Part shown: in pieces, positions 1-5,474 of the stretch | Layout of the letters: every line of letters begins with the position of its first letter | Position numbering within the stretch: the stretch's first letter is position 1 | Origin: Rubrobacteraceae bacterium | Lineage (GTDB): Bacteria; Actinomycetota; Rubrobacteria; Rubrobacterales; Rubrobacteraceae | NCBI GenBank assembly: GCA_029240775.1 | Contig: JARDZQ010000076.1 | Span: 1-8,723, forward strand | Direction: 5' to 3' | DNA length: 8,723 bases | Made by a program: the position numbers and the translations under genes | Notes under the pieces: model-generated | Databases searched by the model: none | Told to the model about the DNA's origin: nothing | What the model saw: the letters and a program-made list of their open reading frames with translations, nothing else

Positions 1-20
1 CAGGAGGGGAGCGCAGAGCA

Positions 21-1160
21 GTGGCCAAGAAGGGTAAGCGCGGCAACGGTGAGGCCGACGTGTATCCGCGCAAGAACAAAGACGGGAAGGTAATCGGGTA
101 TCGTGGGCCCTATTGGGTCCAGACGGCAGACGGCCCCAAGCGTCGCTACGTCTCAGGCAAGACCAAAACGGAGGCCAGGGCCAAGCTTGCCAAGGCCAGG
201 GCAACCCGCGACGAGGGGCTGATCTTCGACACCGAGAACATGACCCTCAGGGAATATCTGGAGCGTTGGCTTAACGACTCGGTAAGGGGCCGCTTGCGTC
301 CCTCCACCCACGAGAGCTACTCGTGGCTGATACGCAAGCACATCGCCCCGACGTTGGGGAACGTCAAGCTGAAGGCGCTAAGTGCGGCACACCTGCAGTC
401 CTTCTACTGCTCCAAGTCGGACGAAGGGCTCACCCGGACGGTGGAGTACCTCCACGACGTCCTTCACGCGGCGCTCAAGCAGGCGGTGAGGTGGGGGATG
501 GTGCCTCGCAACGTCGCCGACGCAGTGGATCCTCCCAAAACTGCCAAGAAGGAGCGTGATTATCTCTCGCTCGAAGAGGTCAAAATTCTGTGGGAAGCCG
601 CTAAGGGAGACCGTTTCGAGACCCTGTACATCCTTGCCGTTACCACGGGGATGCGCCGCGGCGAGCTTCTAGGGCTCAAGTGGGCTGATATAGATTTGGA
701 TCGTGAGATGCTTGCGGTCCGTCGCGCCCTAGCTCCAGACGGCAAGACCTTCACGTTGCCCAAGAACGGTAAGGGTCGCAGCATCCGACTGACACCACAG
801 GCCGTGAAGGCCCTCGAACGCCACCGCAAAGCCCAGGACGATGAACGCTCAAAGCTGGGTAATGTGTGGAAAGAGAACGGGTTGGTATTCCCGTCCACGG
901 TGGGAACCCCCATGAACCCCGACAATCTCGTCTATCGCTCGTTCAAGCCGCTCTTGAGGCGTGCGGGGCTAAAGGAGATAAGATTCCACGACCTCAGGCA
1001 CACCTTCGGCTATCTGATGCTTGAGGCTGGGGAGCACCCGAAGGTGGTCCAGGAGATGCTCGGTCACTCCCAGATCTCTTTGACACTGGACACCTACTCC
1101 CACGTCTTGCCCGACATCCAGAAGGAGGCCATCGGCAGGTTGGGGAGACTGCTGCCCTAA
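21..1160 (+). CDS. int: Tyrosine recombinase / phage-type integrase
   Basis: This 379-residue protein is a site-specific recombinase that cuts and rejoins DNA at attachment sites to integrate or excise a mobile element. It starts at GTG 21, 13 nt after an AGGAGG ribosome site (2-7). Residues 1-65 look like an arm-type DNA-binding domain, with a YWVQ...RRYVSGKTKTEA pattern. Residues 74-165 form the SAM-like core-binding domain. Residues 180-375 are the catalytic domain and hold the full set of active residues: R212 (TGMRRGELLGL), probable K248, H323 and R326 (HDLRH), H349 (LGHS) and nucleophile Y359 (DTYSHV). The length is normal for the family and nothing is truncated. The gene points at the 3' end of a tRNA-Arg gene 100 bp downstream, the usual geometry for an element integrated into a tRNA. 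It is therefore probably the last gene of a prophage, ICE or genomic island extending left of the window. The type of element cannot be told from here. Confidence 0.95.
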   Translation: MAKKGKRGNGEADVYPRKNKDGKVIGYRGPYWVQTADGPKRRYVSGKTKTEARAKLAKARATRDEGLIFDTENMTLREYLERWLNDSVRGRLRPSTHESYSWLIRKHIAPTLGNVKLKALSAAHLQSFYCSKSDEGLTRTVEYLHDVLHAALKQAVRWGMVPRNVADAVDPPKTAKKERDYLSLEEVKILWEAAKGDRFETLYILAVTTGMRRGELLGLKWADIDLDREMLAVRRALAPDGKTFTLPKNGKGRSIRLTPQAVKALERHRKAQDDERSKLGNVWKENGLVFPSTVGTPMNPDNLVYRSFKPLLRRAGLKEIRFHDLRHTFGYLMLEAGEHPKVVQEMLGHSQISLTLDTYSHVLPDIQKEAIGRLGRLLP

Positions 1161-1164
1161 AACG

Positions 1165-1186
1165 CGTTGCTGCCACGTTGCTGCCA
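1165..1186 (+). repeat. Tandem 11-bp repeat, probable integrase arm site
   Basis: CGTTGCTGCCA occurs twice with no gap, at 1165-1175 and 1176-1186. It begins 4 nt after the integrase stop codon and lies 74 bp from the tRNA 3' end. Short direct repeats between an integrase gene and its att core are typical of arm-type sites bound by the integrase N-terminal domain. The repeat is seen directly; the binding role is inference. Confidence 0.6.
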
Positions 1187-1188
1187 AT

Positions 1189-1230
1189 AGGCCCCGACGC
1201 AGATGCCGGGGCCTTCCTGTTGCTTCATAT
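1189..1230 (+). terminator. Hairpin terminator after the integrase
   Basis: AGGCCCCG (1189-1196) pairs perfectly with CGGGGCCT (1207-1214) across a 10-nt loop. An interrupted T-rich stretch follows (TTCCTGTTGCTTCATATTTT, 1214-1233). The position just past the integrase stop suits an intrinsic terminator for that gene. The stem would also stop read-through from the tRNA on the other strand. Confidence 0.6.
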
Positions 1231-1259
1231 TTTCCCCGCTTTTGCAGGACTTTCAGGAG

Positions 1260-1300
1260 CGCGCTCGGCAGGACTCGAACCTGCGACCTTCTGATTCGTA
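1260..1300. other. Probable attachment site (att) core in the tRNA-Arg 3' half
   Basis: Elements that use tRNA genes usually recombine within the segment from the anticodon loop to the 3' end, and restore that segment on integration. Here that segment lies next to the integrase. The matching second copy would be left of the window, so the exact core cannot be seen. GCAGGACT also occurs both just outside the tRNA (1244-1251) and inside it (1268-1275), which may be relevant to core recognition. This entry is inference from gene order. Confidence 0.45.
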
Positions 1301-1333
1301 GTCAGACGCTCTATCCGGCTGAGCTACGAGCGC
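1260..1333 (-). tRNA. tRNA-Arg (anticodon ACG)
   Basis: The minus strand folds into a complete cloverleaf. The acceptor stem is GCGCTCG/CGAGCGC (1327-1333 with 1261-1267), the D-stem is GCTC/GAGC, and the anticodon stem TCTGA/TCAGA carries loop CTACGAA. The T-arm is GCAGG-TTCGAGT-CCTGC. The anticodon ACG sits at 1297-1299 and reads CGN arginine codons after A34 is deaminated to inosine. The discriminator base is G at 1260. CCA is not encoded, so it must be added after transcription, plausibly by the CCA enzyme encoded at 6155-7534. The 3' end faces the integrase gene, which makes this tRNA the probable integration target of the mobile element. Confidence 0.96.
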
Positions 1334-1345
1334 ATCGGAGCGCTT

Positions 1346-1374
1346 ATGATACCGCCGGGTGGGGCATCTCTCAA
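1346..1374 (-). promoter_or_regulatory. Promoter of tRNA-Arg
   Basis: On the minus strand TTGAGA (1374 to 1369) and TATCAT (1351 to 1346) are separated by exactly 17 bp and match the -35 and -10 boxes of housekeeping sigma promoters. Transcription would begin near 1339, about 6 nt before the mature tRNA 5' end. Confidence 0.7.
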
Positions 1375-1458
1375 GGTCGGGGTCCCTACGGGAAGCATTT
1401 GTGGATATACTTGCGGTGGTGACGACAAGCGTTTGCGTATAGAGGTGGGCATAGGGTT

Positions 1459-2148
1459 TTGAACGGGTCCGTGCTGCTGGTCATAGGGGATGATGAGGAG
1501 CGGTTGCACCTCAGGCGCGCTCTCTCAGGGGAAGGGTGGCGTGTGATCCCCGCCGGCTCGGGGGCGCAGGCGCGCCAGATGGCCGACCGGCAGGAGTTCG
1601 AGGTGGCCGTCGTGGACAACCGGCTGCCCGACGAGAGGGGCTTCCAGGTAATCTCCGCCGTCCAGAAGCCGGGCGTCTCGACCGTTGCGCTCCTGCACGA
1701 CGAGGACACGATGGACCGCATAGTCGGGATAGAGCTCGGGGCCGACTACTACATGCGCTCACCGGTCAACCCCAGGGAACTGGTGGCGCGGGTGAAGCAG
1801 ATCTTCCGCAAGCGCGAGCTCGTCGGGAGCGGACCGTCGGGCAAGATCTACGTCGGCGACCTGGAGATAGACCAGGATCAGGTCCAGGTTCGCAAGGGCG
1901 ACAAGGAGGTTCTGCTCTCGCCGCGCGAGTTCAAGCTGCTCTACACGCTCGCCCGGAGCCCTGGACGCGTCTTCCCGCGCGACGCCCTGCTGCGTCAGGT
2001 CTGGGGCGAGGACGAGTACATAGACGAGCGCACCGTGAACGTCTACGTCCAGCGCCTTCGCAACAAGCTCGGCGACAACCCTACCGCGCCCCAGCTCATA
2101 GAGACCGTCAGGGGCTTCGGCTATCGTCTGGTGAAGCCGAAGACGTAG
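1459..2148 (+). CDS. OmpR/PhoB-family response regulator with a non-canonical receiver
   Basis: This 229-residue protein has a receiver domain (about 3-118) and a winged-helix DNA-binding domain (about 128-226, with LSPREFKLLYTLA and the RTVNVYVQRLRNKLG recognition helix region). It should act as a cytoplasmic transcription factor. The acidic pair D11/D12 and phospho-acceptor D53 (VVDNRLPDERG) are present. The switch Thr/Ser, normally in MLTA, is His80 (ALLHDED). The near-invariant Lys, normally in DYVTKPF, is Ser101 (YYMRSPV). It may therefore not signal by ordinary phosphorylation. The start is TTG 1459, supported by GAGGTGGG 1442-1449 nine bases upstream; GTG 1471 is an alternative. A -10-like TATACT lies at 1406-1411 without a clear -35. 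No histidine kinase is adjacent, so it is an orphan here. The stop codon lies inside a palindrome shared with the converging gene. Confidence 0.9.
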   Translation: MNGSVLLVIGDDEERLHLRRALSGEGWRVIPAGSGAQARQMADRQEFEVAVVDNRLPDERGFQVISAVQKPGVSTVALLHDEDTMDRIVGIELGADYYMRSPVNPRELVARVKQIFRKRELVGSGPSGKIYVGDLEIDQDQVQVRKGDKEVLLSPREFKLLYTLARSPGRVFPRDALLRQVWGEDEYIDERTVNVYVQRLRNKLGDNPTAPQLIETVRGFGYRLVKPKT

Positions 2149-2180
2149 AATCTACGTCTTCGACGTACCATGCTACGTCT
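2138..2180. terminator. Nested palindromes between converging genes, likely bidirectional terminator
   Basis: CGAAGACGTAGA (2138-2149) and TCTACGTCTTCG (2151-2162) form a perfect 12-bp inverted repeat around one base, and the left arm contains the regulator's TAG stop. GACGTA (2162-2167) and TACGTC (2174-2179) form a second palindrome around CATG. The second palindrome touches the stop codon of the gene on the other strand (2181-2183). No T-run follows. The placement between two converging genes favours termination; an operator role is less likely. Confidence 0.6.
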
Positions 2181-3212
2181 CTACGAGCGGCGTATCAGCG
2201 CGCCGCCCCGGATGGTCTCGCCGGGACGCACGTCGTATCCGTGACCCACGATGCAATCTTCCAGGTAGGCGCCATCGCCGACGCTCGAGCCGGGGAGCAG
2301 GATGCTCCGCTTGATCGTGGCGCTGGGCCGGATCCAGCAGTCCGTCCCCACCGTTACGTCACCCGAGAGCGTCACGTCGCGCCCGACGACCGCGTCCCGT
2401 CCCACCAGCACGTGACCCTCGATGGTAGCCGAAGGGTGGATCTGGGCGTCCGCCCCGACCCACAACCCCTCCCCGCGCTTCTCACCGGGGATCTCGACAC
2501 TCACCCTCCCGGAGAGAACGTCGTACTGGGCCTGCCGGTAGGCCTCGAGCGTCCCGATATCAGACCAGTAGAAGTCCCCCTGGTAGCCGAAAAAACGCTC
2601 CCCGTTCTCAAGGAACTTCGGAAAGATGTCCCTGGCGAAGTCGAAGAAGGCGTTCTCGGGCACGTACTCCAGGGCGCGCGGCTCCAGCACGTAGATGCCG
2701 GTGTTGGCTAGAGTGCTGATCGCCTCGTCCGGCGTGGGCTTCTCCTGAAAACTCCGGATGCTCCCCCATTCGTCCACCTCTACCACCCCGAACTCGGAGG
2801 TGTCGTAGACCCGGTGGAGCGCTATGGTCGCTAAAGCGCCCTTCTCTGTGTGGAAGGCGACGAGCTCCCCGATATCCACGTCGGTGAGGGCGTCGCCCGA
2901 GACGACGACGAAGGTACCGTCAAACCTGTCCGCCAGGCGCTTCACGCCTCCTGCCGTGCCCCTCAGCTCGTCCTCCCGGCTCAGGTTTATCGTCATGCCG
3001 TTCGACTTCGAGGTCTCGCCGTATGCCGCGAGCAGAGCGTCGGCCAGGTAGTGGACGTTGACGTTCACCTCCTCTATCCTGTGGCGGGCCAGCAAGCCGA
3101 AGATGTGCTCGATAATGGGGGTGTCCACGACCGGGGCCATAGGCTTGGGGATCTCGCCCGTCAGCGGGAAGAGCCTCGTGCCCTTGCCGGCAGCAAGTGC
3201 CATCGCTTTCAT
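2181..3212 (-). CDS. Sugar-1-phosphate nucleotidyltransferase (NDP-sugar pyrophosphorylase)
   Basis: This 343-residue enzyme should join a sugar-1-phosphate to an NTP, giving an NDP-sugar and pyrophosphate for polysaccharide or glycoconjugate synthesis. The N-terminal Rossmann-like domain (1-235) carries the signature LAAGKGTRLFPLTGEIPKP (6-24, with G9, G11, R13, K23), the metal-binding VVSGDALTD (D107), EKP (157-159) and the second acidic site WSDIGT (D218). From about 250 to 338 come hexapeptide repeats (IHPSATI, VLVGRDAVVG, CWIRPSATI, SSVGDGAYLED), forming a left-handed beta-helix. This layout fits bacterial GDP-mannose pyrophosphorylase-like and glucose-1-phosphate thymidylyl/uridylyltransferase-like proteins; the sugar and base cannot be assigned from sequence. 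The ATG start has GGAGG seven bases upstream (3220-3224). It diverges from murB and converges on the response regulator. Confidence 0.92.
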   Translation of the reverse strand: MKAMALAAGKGTRLFPLTGEIPKPMAPVVDTPIIEHIFGLLARHRIEEVNVNVHYLADALLAAYGETSKSNGMTINLSREDELRGTAGGVKRLADRFDGTFVVVSGDALTDVDIGELVAFHTEKGALATIALHRVYDTSEFGVVEVDEWGSIRSFQEKPTPDEAISTLANTGIYVLEPRALEYVPENAFFDFARDIFPKFLENGERFFGYQGDFYWSDIGTLEAYRQAQYDVLSGRVSVEIPGEKRGEGLWVGADAQIHPSATIEGHVLVGRDAVVGRDVTLSGDVTVGTDCWIRPSATIKRSILLPGSSVGDGAYLEDCIVGHGYDVRPGETIRGGALIRRS

Positions 3213-3257
3213 GGAAGAACCTCCGCTTCCGGGTCGCTCTGCAAAGCGCTGCGACGT

Positions 3258-3267
3258 ACTCTATATT
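3258..3267. promoter_or_regulatory. Overlapping divergent -10 elements (murB and nucleotidyltransferase)
   Basis: On the plus strand TATATT (3262-3267) is followed by 7 nt and then GTG 3275, so murB mRNA would start at or next to its start codon. A weak -35 CTGCAA lies at 3239-3244 with a 17-bp spacer. On the minus strand TATAGA (3265-3260) or TAGAGT (3263-3258) could serve the nucleotidyltransferase, leaving a leader of about 40 nt with a GGAGG site. The two -10s share bases, so RNA polymerase could not occupy both at once. Matches are read by eye. Confidence 0.5.
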
Positions 3268-3274
3268 CCGCCTC

Positions 3275-4168
3275 GTGCACGTGAGCACTTTACAACGGCT
3301 CTTCCCGTCGGCCAAGTTCGACGAGCCCCTGAAACGCTACACGGCGTGGAAGATTGGCGGCCCCGCCGACGCGCTCCTGGAGCCCCGGAACGCCGAGGAG
3401 CTTCTCGAGGCCCTAGACAAGGCCCGCGAGCACGGCATCCCGGTCACCGTGCTCGGTGGCGGAACGAACGTGCTGGTGCGCGACGGCGGCATCCGCGGGC
3501 TGACCATCCGGCTCGCCAAGGCCCTCACCGGCATCGAGATAGTAGACCGCTCCGTCATCGCCGAGGCCGGGGTCCTCTACCCGGTCCTCGCCAACGCGAC
3601 CGCGGGGCGCGGCCTTGCCGGTCTCGAGTTCGCGACCGGCATCCCAGGTACCGTCGGGGGCGCGGTGTACATGAACGCCGGCGCCTACCGCGGCGAGACG
3701 AAGGACATCCTCGATTGGGCCGACGTGTTACGGGACGGCGAGGTGCTCAGGATGGCAAACGCCGACCTGGACTTCTCCTACCGACACAGCATCCTGCACG
3801 ACCACCCTGACTGGGTCGTCTTGAGGGCCGCCTACACCTTGTATCCCGGCGACCCCGATGAGCTCAAGGCCCGCATAAAGGGGTTCAGGGCTCAGCGTAT
3901 GAACGGCTCCCCCAACAGGCCGAGCTGCGGCTCCACCTTCAAGCGGCCCCCTGGGGACTTCCCAGGCCGCGTCATAGAAGCGGCTGGCCTCAAGGGCGCG
4001 AAGGTCGGCCAGCTCGAGGTCTCCCCCGTCCATGCCAACTACCTCGTAAACCTCGGCGGCGGCACCGCCGAAGAGGCCCTAGAGCTCATCGAGCTCGTCA
4101 AGCGGAAGGTGCGCGAGCGACTGCGAATAGAACTGGAAGAGGAAGTGCGCGTGGTGGGGGAGCCGTAG
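3275..4168 (+). CDS. murB: UDP-N-acetylenolpyruvoylglucosamine reductase (MurB)
   Basis: MurB is a cytoplasmic flavoenzyme that uses NADPH to reduce UDP-GlcNAc-enolpyruvate to UDP-MurNAc, the second committed step of peptidoglycan synthesis. From GTG 3275 the protein is 297 residues, the usual length. The FAD-binding domain carries the motif VLGGGTNVLVRDGG (59-72) and GIPGTVGGAVYMNAGAY (122-138). Conserved R170 follows in YRHS, then the proton-donor serine S220 in CGSTFKRP, and the acidic residue near 290 in LEEEVRVVG. There is no large tyrosine-loop insertion, which places it among type II MurBs. The frame stays open upstream to 3197, but that would overlap the diverging gene's start. No ribosome site precedes 3275 or the alternative GTG 3281. 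A TATATT box exactly 7 nt upstream suggests a leaderless message. It converges on the NYN gene across a repeat-rich spacer. Confidence 0.95.
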   Translation: MHVSTLQRLFPSAKFDEPLKRYTAWKIGGPADALLEPRNAEELLEALDKAREHGIPVTVLGGGTNVLVRDGGIRGLTIRLAKALTGIEIVDRSVIAEAGVLYPVLANATAGRGLAGLEFATGIPGTVGGAVYMNAGAYRGETKDILDWADVLRDGEVLRMANADLDFSYRHSILHDHPDWVVLRAAYTLYPGDPDELKARIKGFRAQRMNGSPNRPSCGSTFKRPPGDFPGRVIEAAGLKGAKVGQLEVSPVHANYLVNLGGGTAEEALELIELVKRKVRERLRIELEEEVRVVGEP

Positions 4169-4375
4169 CTCGCAGCACACTCAGGCTTCGCAGGCTCTCA
4201 GCTTCTCAGCAAGTCGTCTCTGGCCGCAGCCCGGCACCCATCCGTGCCCTCGCCCCAAGCGCGTCGGGGAAAGGCCCGAGAAGTATGAAGCTGAAATGCT
4301 GACAAGGGAGGCCTTTATAAGGCCGAAGCGTGCTGAAAGCGAATCCCGGCAGGGCGTAGCGTGCTGGAATGCTAT
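4169..4375. repeat. Repeat-rich intergenic spacer with small hairpins
   Basis: No gene is supported in these 207 bp. The stretch contains GCTGA/GCTGG words (AAGCTGAAATGCTGACAAG near 4289, GCGTGCTGAAA near 4328, GCGTGCTGGAA near 4359) and the reverse word CTCAGC near 4196 and 4206. It also holds a perfect hairpin GGCCTT-TAT-AAGGCC (4310-4324) and a weaker one, TCGGG/CCCGA (4264-4279). It separates two converging genes, so one or both hairpins may terminate transcription. The composition differs from the flanking genes and resembles short dispersed intergenic repeats. Confidence 0.5.
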
Positions 4376-4966
4376 TCAGCTGATGGCTGAGTGCTGATGG
4401 CCCACAGCTTTCGGCGGTCCTGGCCGCCGAAACAGATCCGGTATATCTGCCAGATCCGTGTGCTGGTCGCAGACGTCGAGGAGAGCTTGCGAGGTGCACT
4501 GGGCTGCGCTTATAACCTCGACGCGGATGCCCTTCTCGCTCTGTAGGTACTCGACCGCCTCGACGTAGTCCCCGTCGCCGGAGACGAGGACGTAGGTGTC
4601 GGCGTGGTCTGCGAGCCGCATCATGTCCACGACGATGCCTATGTCCCAGTCGCCTTTGTGTGAGACGGTCCGCTCGCCCTCGGCGTTGAGGGTCTCGTGG
4701 ACAATGAGGGGCTTGGAGCGTACCTTGTAGCCGAACTTGTTGAGGTTGTAGACGAAGGAGCGGGCCGAGGGGGTACCCTGCGCCTCGTCTGTCTCTTGCT
4801 TCTCGACGATGTAGAAGGTGGCGCGCAGGAGCCTGCGCTCCCCGACGGCAGCCGAGAGGAGACGCCCGTAGTCCAGGACGCCCTTATAGTAGTTCTTGAT
4901 CGAGTGGTAGAGGTTCGCCCCGTCGACGAAGACAGCCACCCGCTCCGCTTGTTCTTCTCGCTGCAT
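4376..4966 (-). CDS. NYN-domain (LabA/DUF88-like) putative ribonuclease
   Basis: From ATG 4966 this is a 196-residue protein with one NYN domain, a PIN-like fold found in putative RNA-cleaving proteins of the LabA family. The conserved acidic positions are all present: D15 in VFVDGANLYHS, D106/D108 in KGDWDIGIVVD, D114, and D131/D133 in LVSGDGDYVEAVEYL. These should hold a metal ion. The true substrate of this subfamily is not known to me. The frame stays open to an ATG at 5026, but residues encoded there (PPFLWGLSVF) do not belong to the domain and would overlap the STAS promoter. TAGTAT (4979-4974) lies exactly 7 nt before ATG 4966, as at murB, suggesting a leaderless start. The last residues (GHQHSAIS) are encoded by a 7-bp tandem repeat, so the natural C-terminus may have been extended by repeat sequence. 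Confidence 0.85.
   Translation of the reverse strand: MQREEQAERVAVFVDGANLYHSIKNYYKGVLDYGRLLSAAVGERRLLRATFYIVEKQETDEAQGTPSARSFVYNLNKFGYKVRSKPLIVHETLNAEGERTVSHKGDWDIGIVVDMMRLADHADTYVLVSGDGDYVEAVEYLQSEKGIRVEVISAAQCTSQALLDVCDQHTDLADIPDLFRRPGPPKAVGHQHSAIS
4379..4399. repeat. 7-bp tandem repeat at the end of the NYN gene
   Basis: Three heptads in a row read GCTGATG (4379-4385), GCTGAGT (4386-4392) and GCTGATG (4393-4399). On the minus strand they encode the tail HSAIS of the NYN protein. They lie next to the GCTGA-rich spacer and are probably its edge. Confidence 0.6.
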
Positions 4967-5014
4967 CACCCAGATACTAGCAGAAAACACGCTCAAGCCC
5001 CATAAAAAGGGCGG

Positions 5015-5043
5015 TTTACCGGCCACAGAACCTGGGTTAATAT
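5015..5043 (+). promoter_or_regulatory. Promoter of the STAS gene
   Basis: TTTACC (5015-5020) and TAATAT (5038-5043) are spaced by exactly 17 bp and fit -35 and -10 boxes. The start point would be near 5050, giving a leader of about 38 nt that includes the AGAGGAG ribosome site at 5071-5077. This is the clearest leadered promoter in the window and points away from the NYN gene. Confidence 0.65.
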
Positions 5044-5087
5044 CCGGGGGCTATACGACTTTGTAAGTAGAGAGGAGCAGGTCCGGC

Positions 5088-5426
5088 ATGGACTTCGAGG
5101 TCAGCATAGATGAGCACGCCGAAGCCTACTCCGTCATCTCGGTGCGCGGAGAGGTGGATCTCCACACGGCCCCGAAGGTACAGTCCGCTATAGAACGGGC
5201 CGCGGACCCGAACGGCGCCGTGGTCCTCGATATGGGCGGCGTCGCGTTTATGGACTCGACCGCTCTCTCAGCCCTCGTGCGCGCCAAGGACACCCTCCAG
5301 CAGCAGGGGATCTCTCTCCGCCTCGCCTCCCCCTCGAAGGCGGTCGAGCGTATCTTCTCCGTCACCGGCTTCCGGGACTACTTCGATATCTTCCCCTCCC
5401 GCGAAGCCGCCATATCCTCCGTGTAA
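5088..5426 (+). CDS. STAS-domain protein, probable anti-sigma factor antagonist
   Basis: This 112-residue single-domain STAS protein resembles SpoIIAA/RsbV. Such proteins bind an anti-sigma kinase and free a sigma factor, and are switched off by serine phosphorylation. The sheet and helix pattern is complete, from VISVRGEVDLHTAPKVQSAIE (16-36) through VVLDMGGVAFMDSTALSALV (45-64) to the final TGFRDYFDIFPS. Ser57 in MDSTAL aligns with the phosphorylated serine of RsbV-type proteins. The ATG start has an AGAGGAG site ten bases upstream. No anti-sigma kinase or sigma factor gene is adjacent, so the partner must be encoded elsewhere. The gene diverges from the NYN gene and precedes vapBC with a separate promoter. 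A role in a phosphorelay other than sigma control cannot be excluded. Confidence 0.9.
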   Translation: MDFEVSIDEHAEAYSVISVRGEVDLHTAPKVQSAIERAADPNGAVVLDMGGVAFMDSTALSALVRAKDTLQQQGISLRLASPSKAVERIFSVTGFRDYFDIFPSREAAISSV

Positions 5427-5443
5427 CGCCCGAATCTCCACCT

Positions 5444-5474
5444 CATACAAGACGTATGGTATAACGTATGGTAT
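5444..5474. promoter_or_regulatory. vapBC promoter and probable VapB operator
   Basis: ACGTATGGTAT occurs at 5452-5462 and again at 5464-5474, a 12-bp period. CATAC (5444-5448) is inverted relative to GTATG at 5454-5458 and 5466-5470. Within the repeats TATAAC (5460-5465) is a near-perfect -10, exactly 7 nt before ATG 5473; the -35 region (TCCACC, 5437-5442) is weak. Ribbon-helix-helix antitoxins commonly bind such short repeats over their own promoter, so this is the probable autoregulatory site. There is no ribosome site, consistent with a leaderless message. Confidence 0.6.

Noticed and set aside
2138..2162. Operator for the adjacent OmpR-type regulator
   Set aside because: OmpR-family proteins normally bind direct repeats near promoters. 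This palindrome lies between converging 3' ends, so a terminator is favoured, although binding is not excluded.
1536..2711. 391-codon plus-strand frame running through the response regulator and into the opposite gene
   Set aside because: It is out of frame with the winged-helix and receiver motifs and antisense to the nucleotidyltransferase. Its composition is Arg/Gly/Ala/Pro-rich with no fold signature.
3197..3274. Upstream extension of murB to ATG 3197
   Set aside because: It would overlap the start of the diverging nucleotidyltransferase and its ribosome site, adds residues not found in MurB, and would place the -10 inside the coding region.
4206..4499. Minus-strand 97-codon frame across the repeat-rich spacer
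   Set aside because: It overlaps the NYN gene in another frame, is largely encoded by GCTGA repeats, and has no ribosome site or domain. It was treated as repeat translation.
4967..5026. Upstream extension of the NYN protein to ATG 5026 (hydrophobic start PPFLWGLSVF)
   Set aside because: A membrane or signal segment was considered, but the stretch is short. It overlaps the STAS -35 box, and a -10 box 7 nt before ATG 4966 supports the shorter protein.
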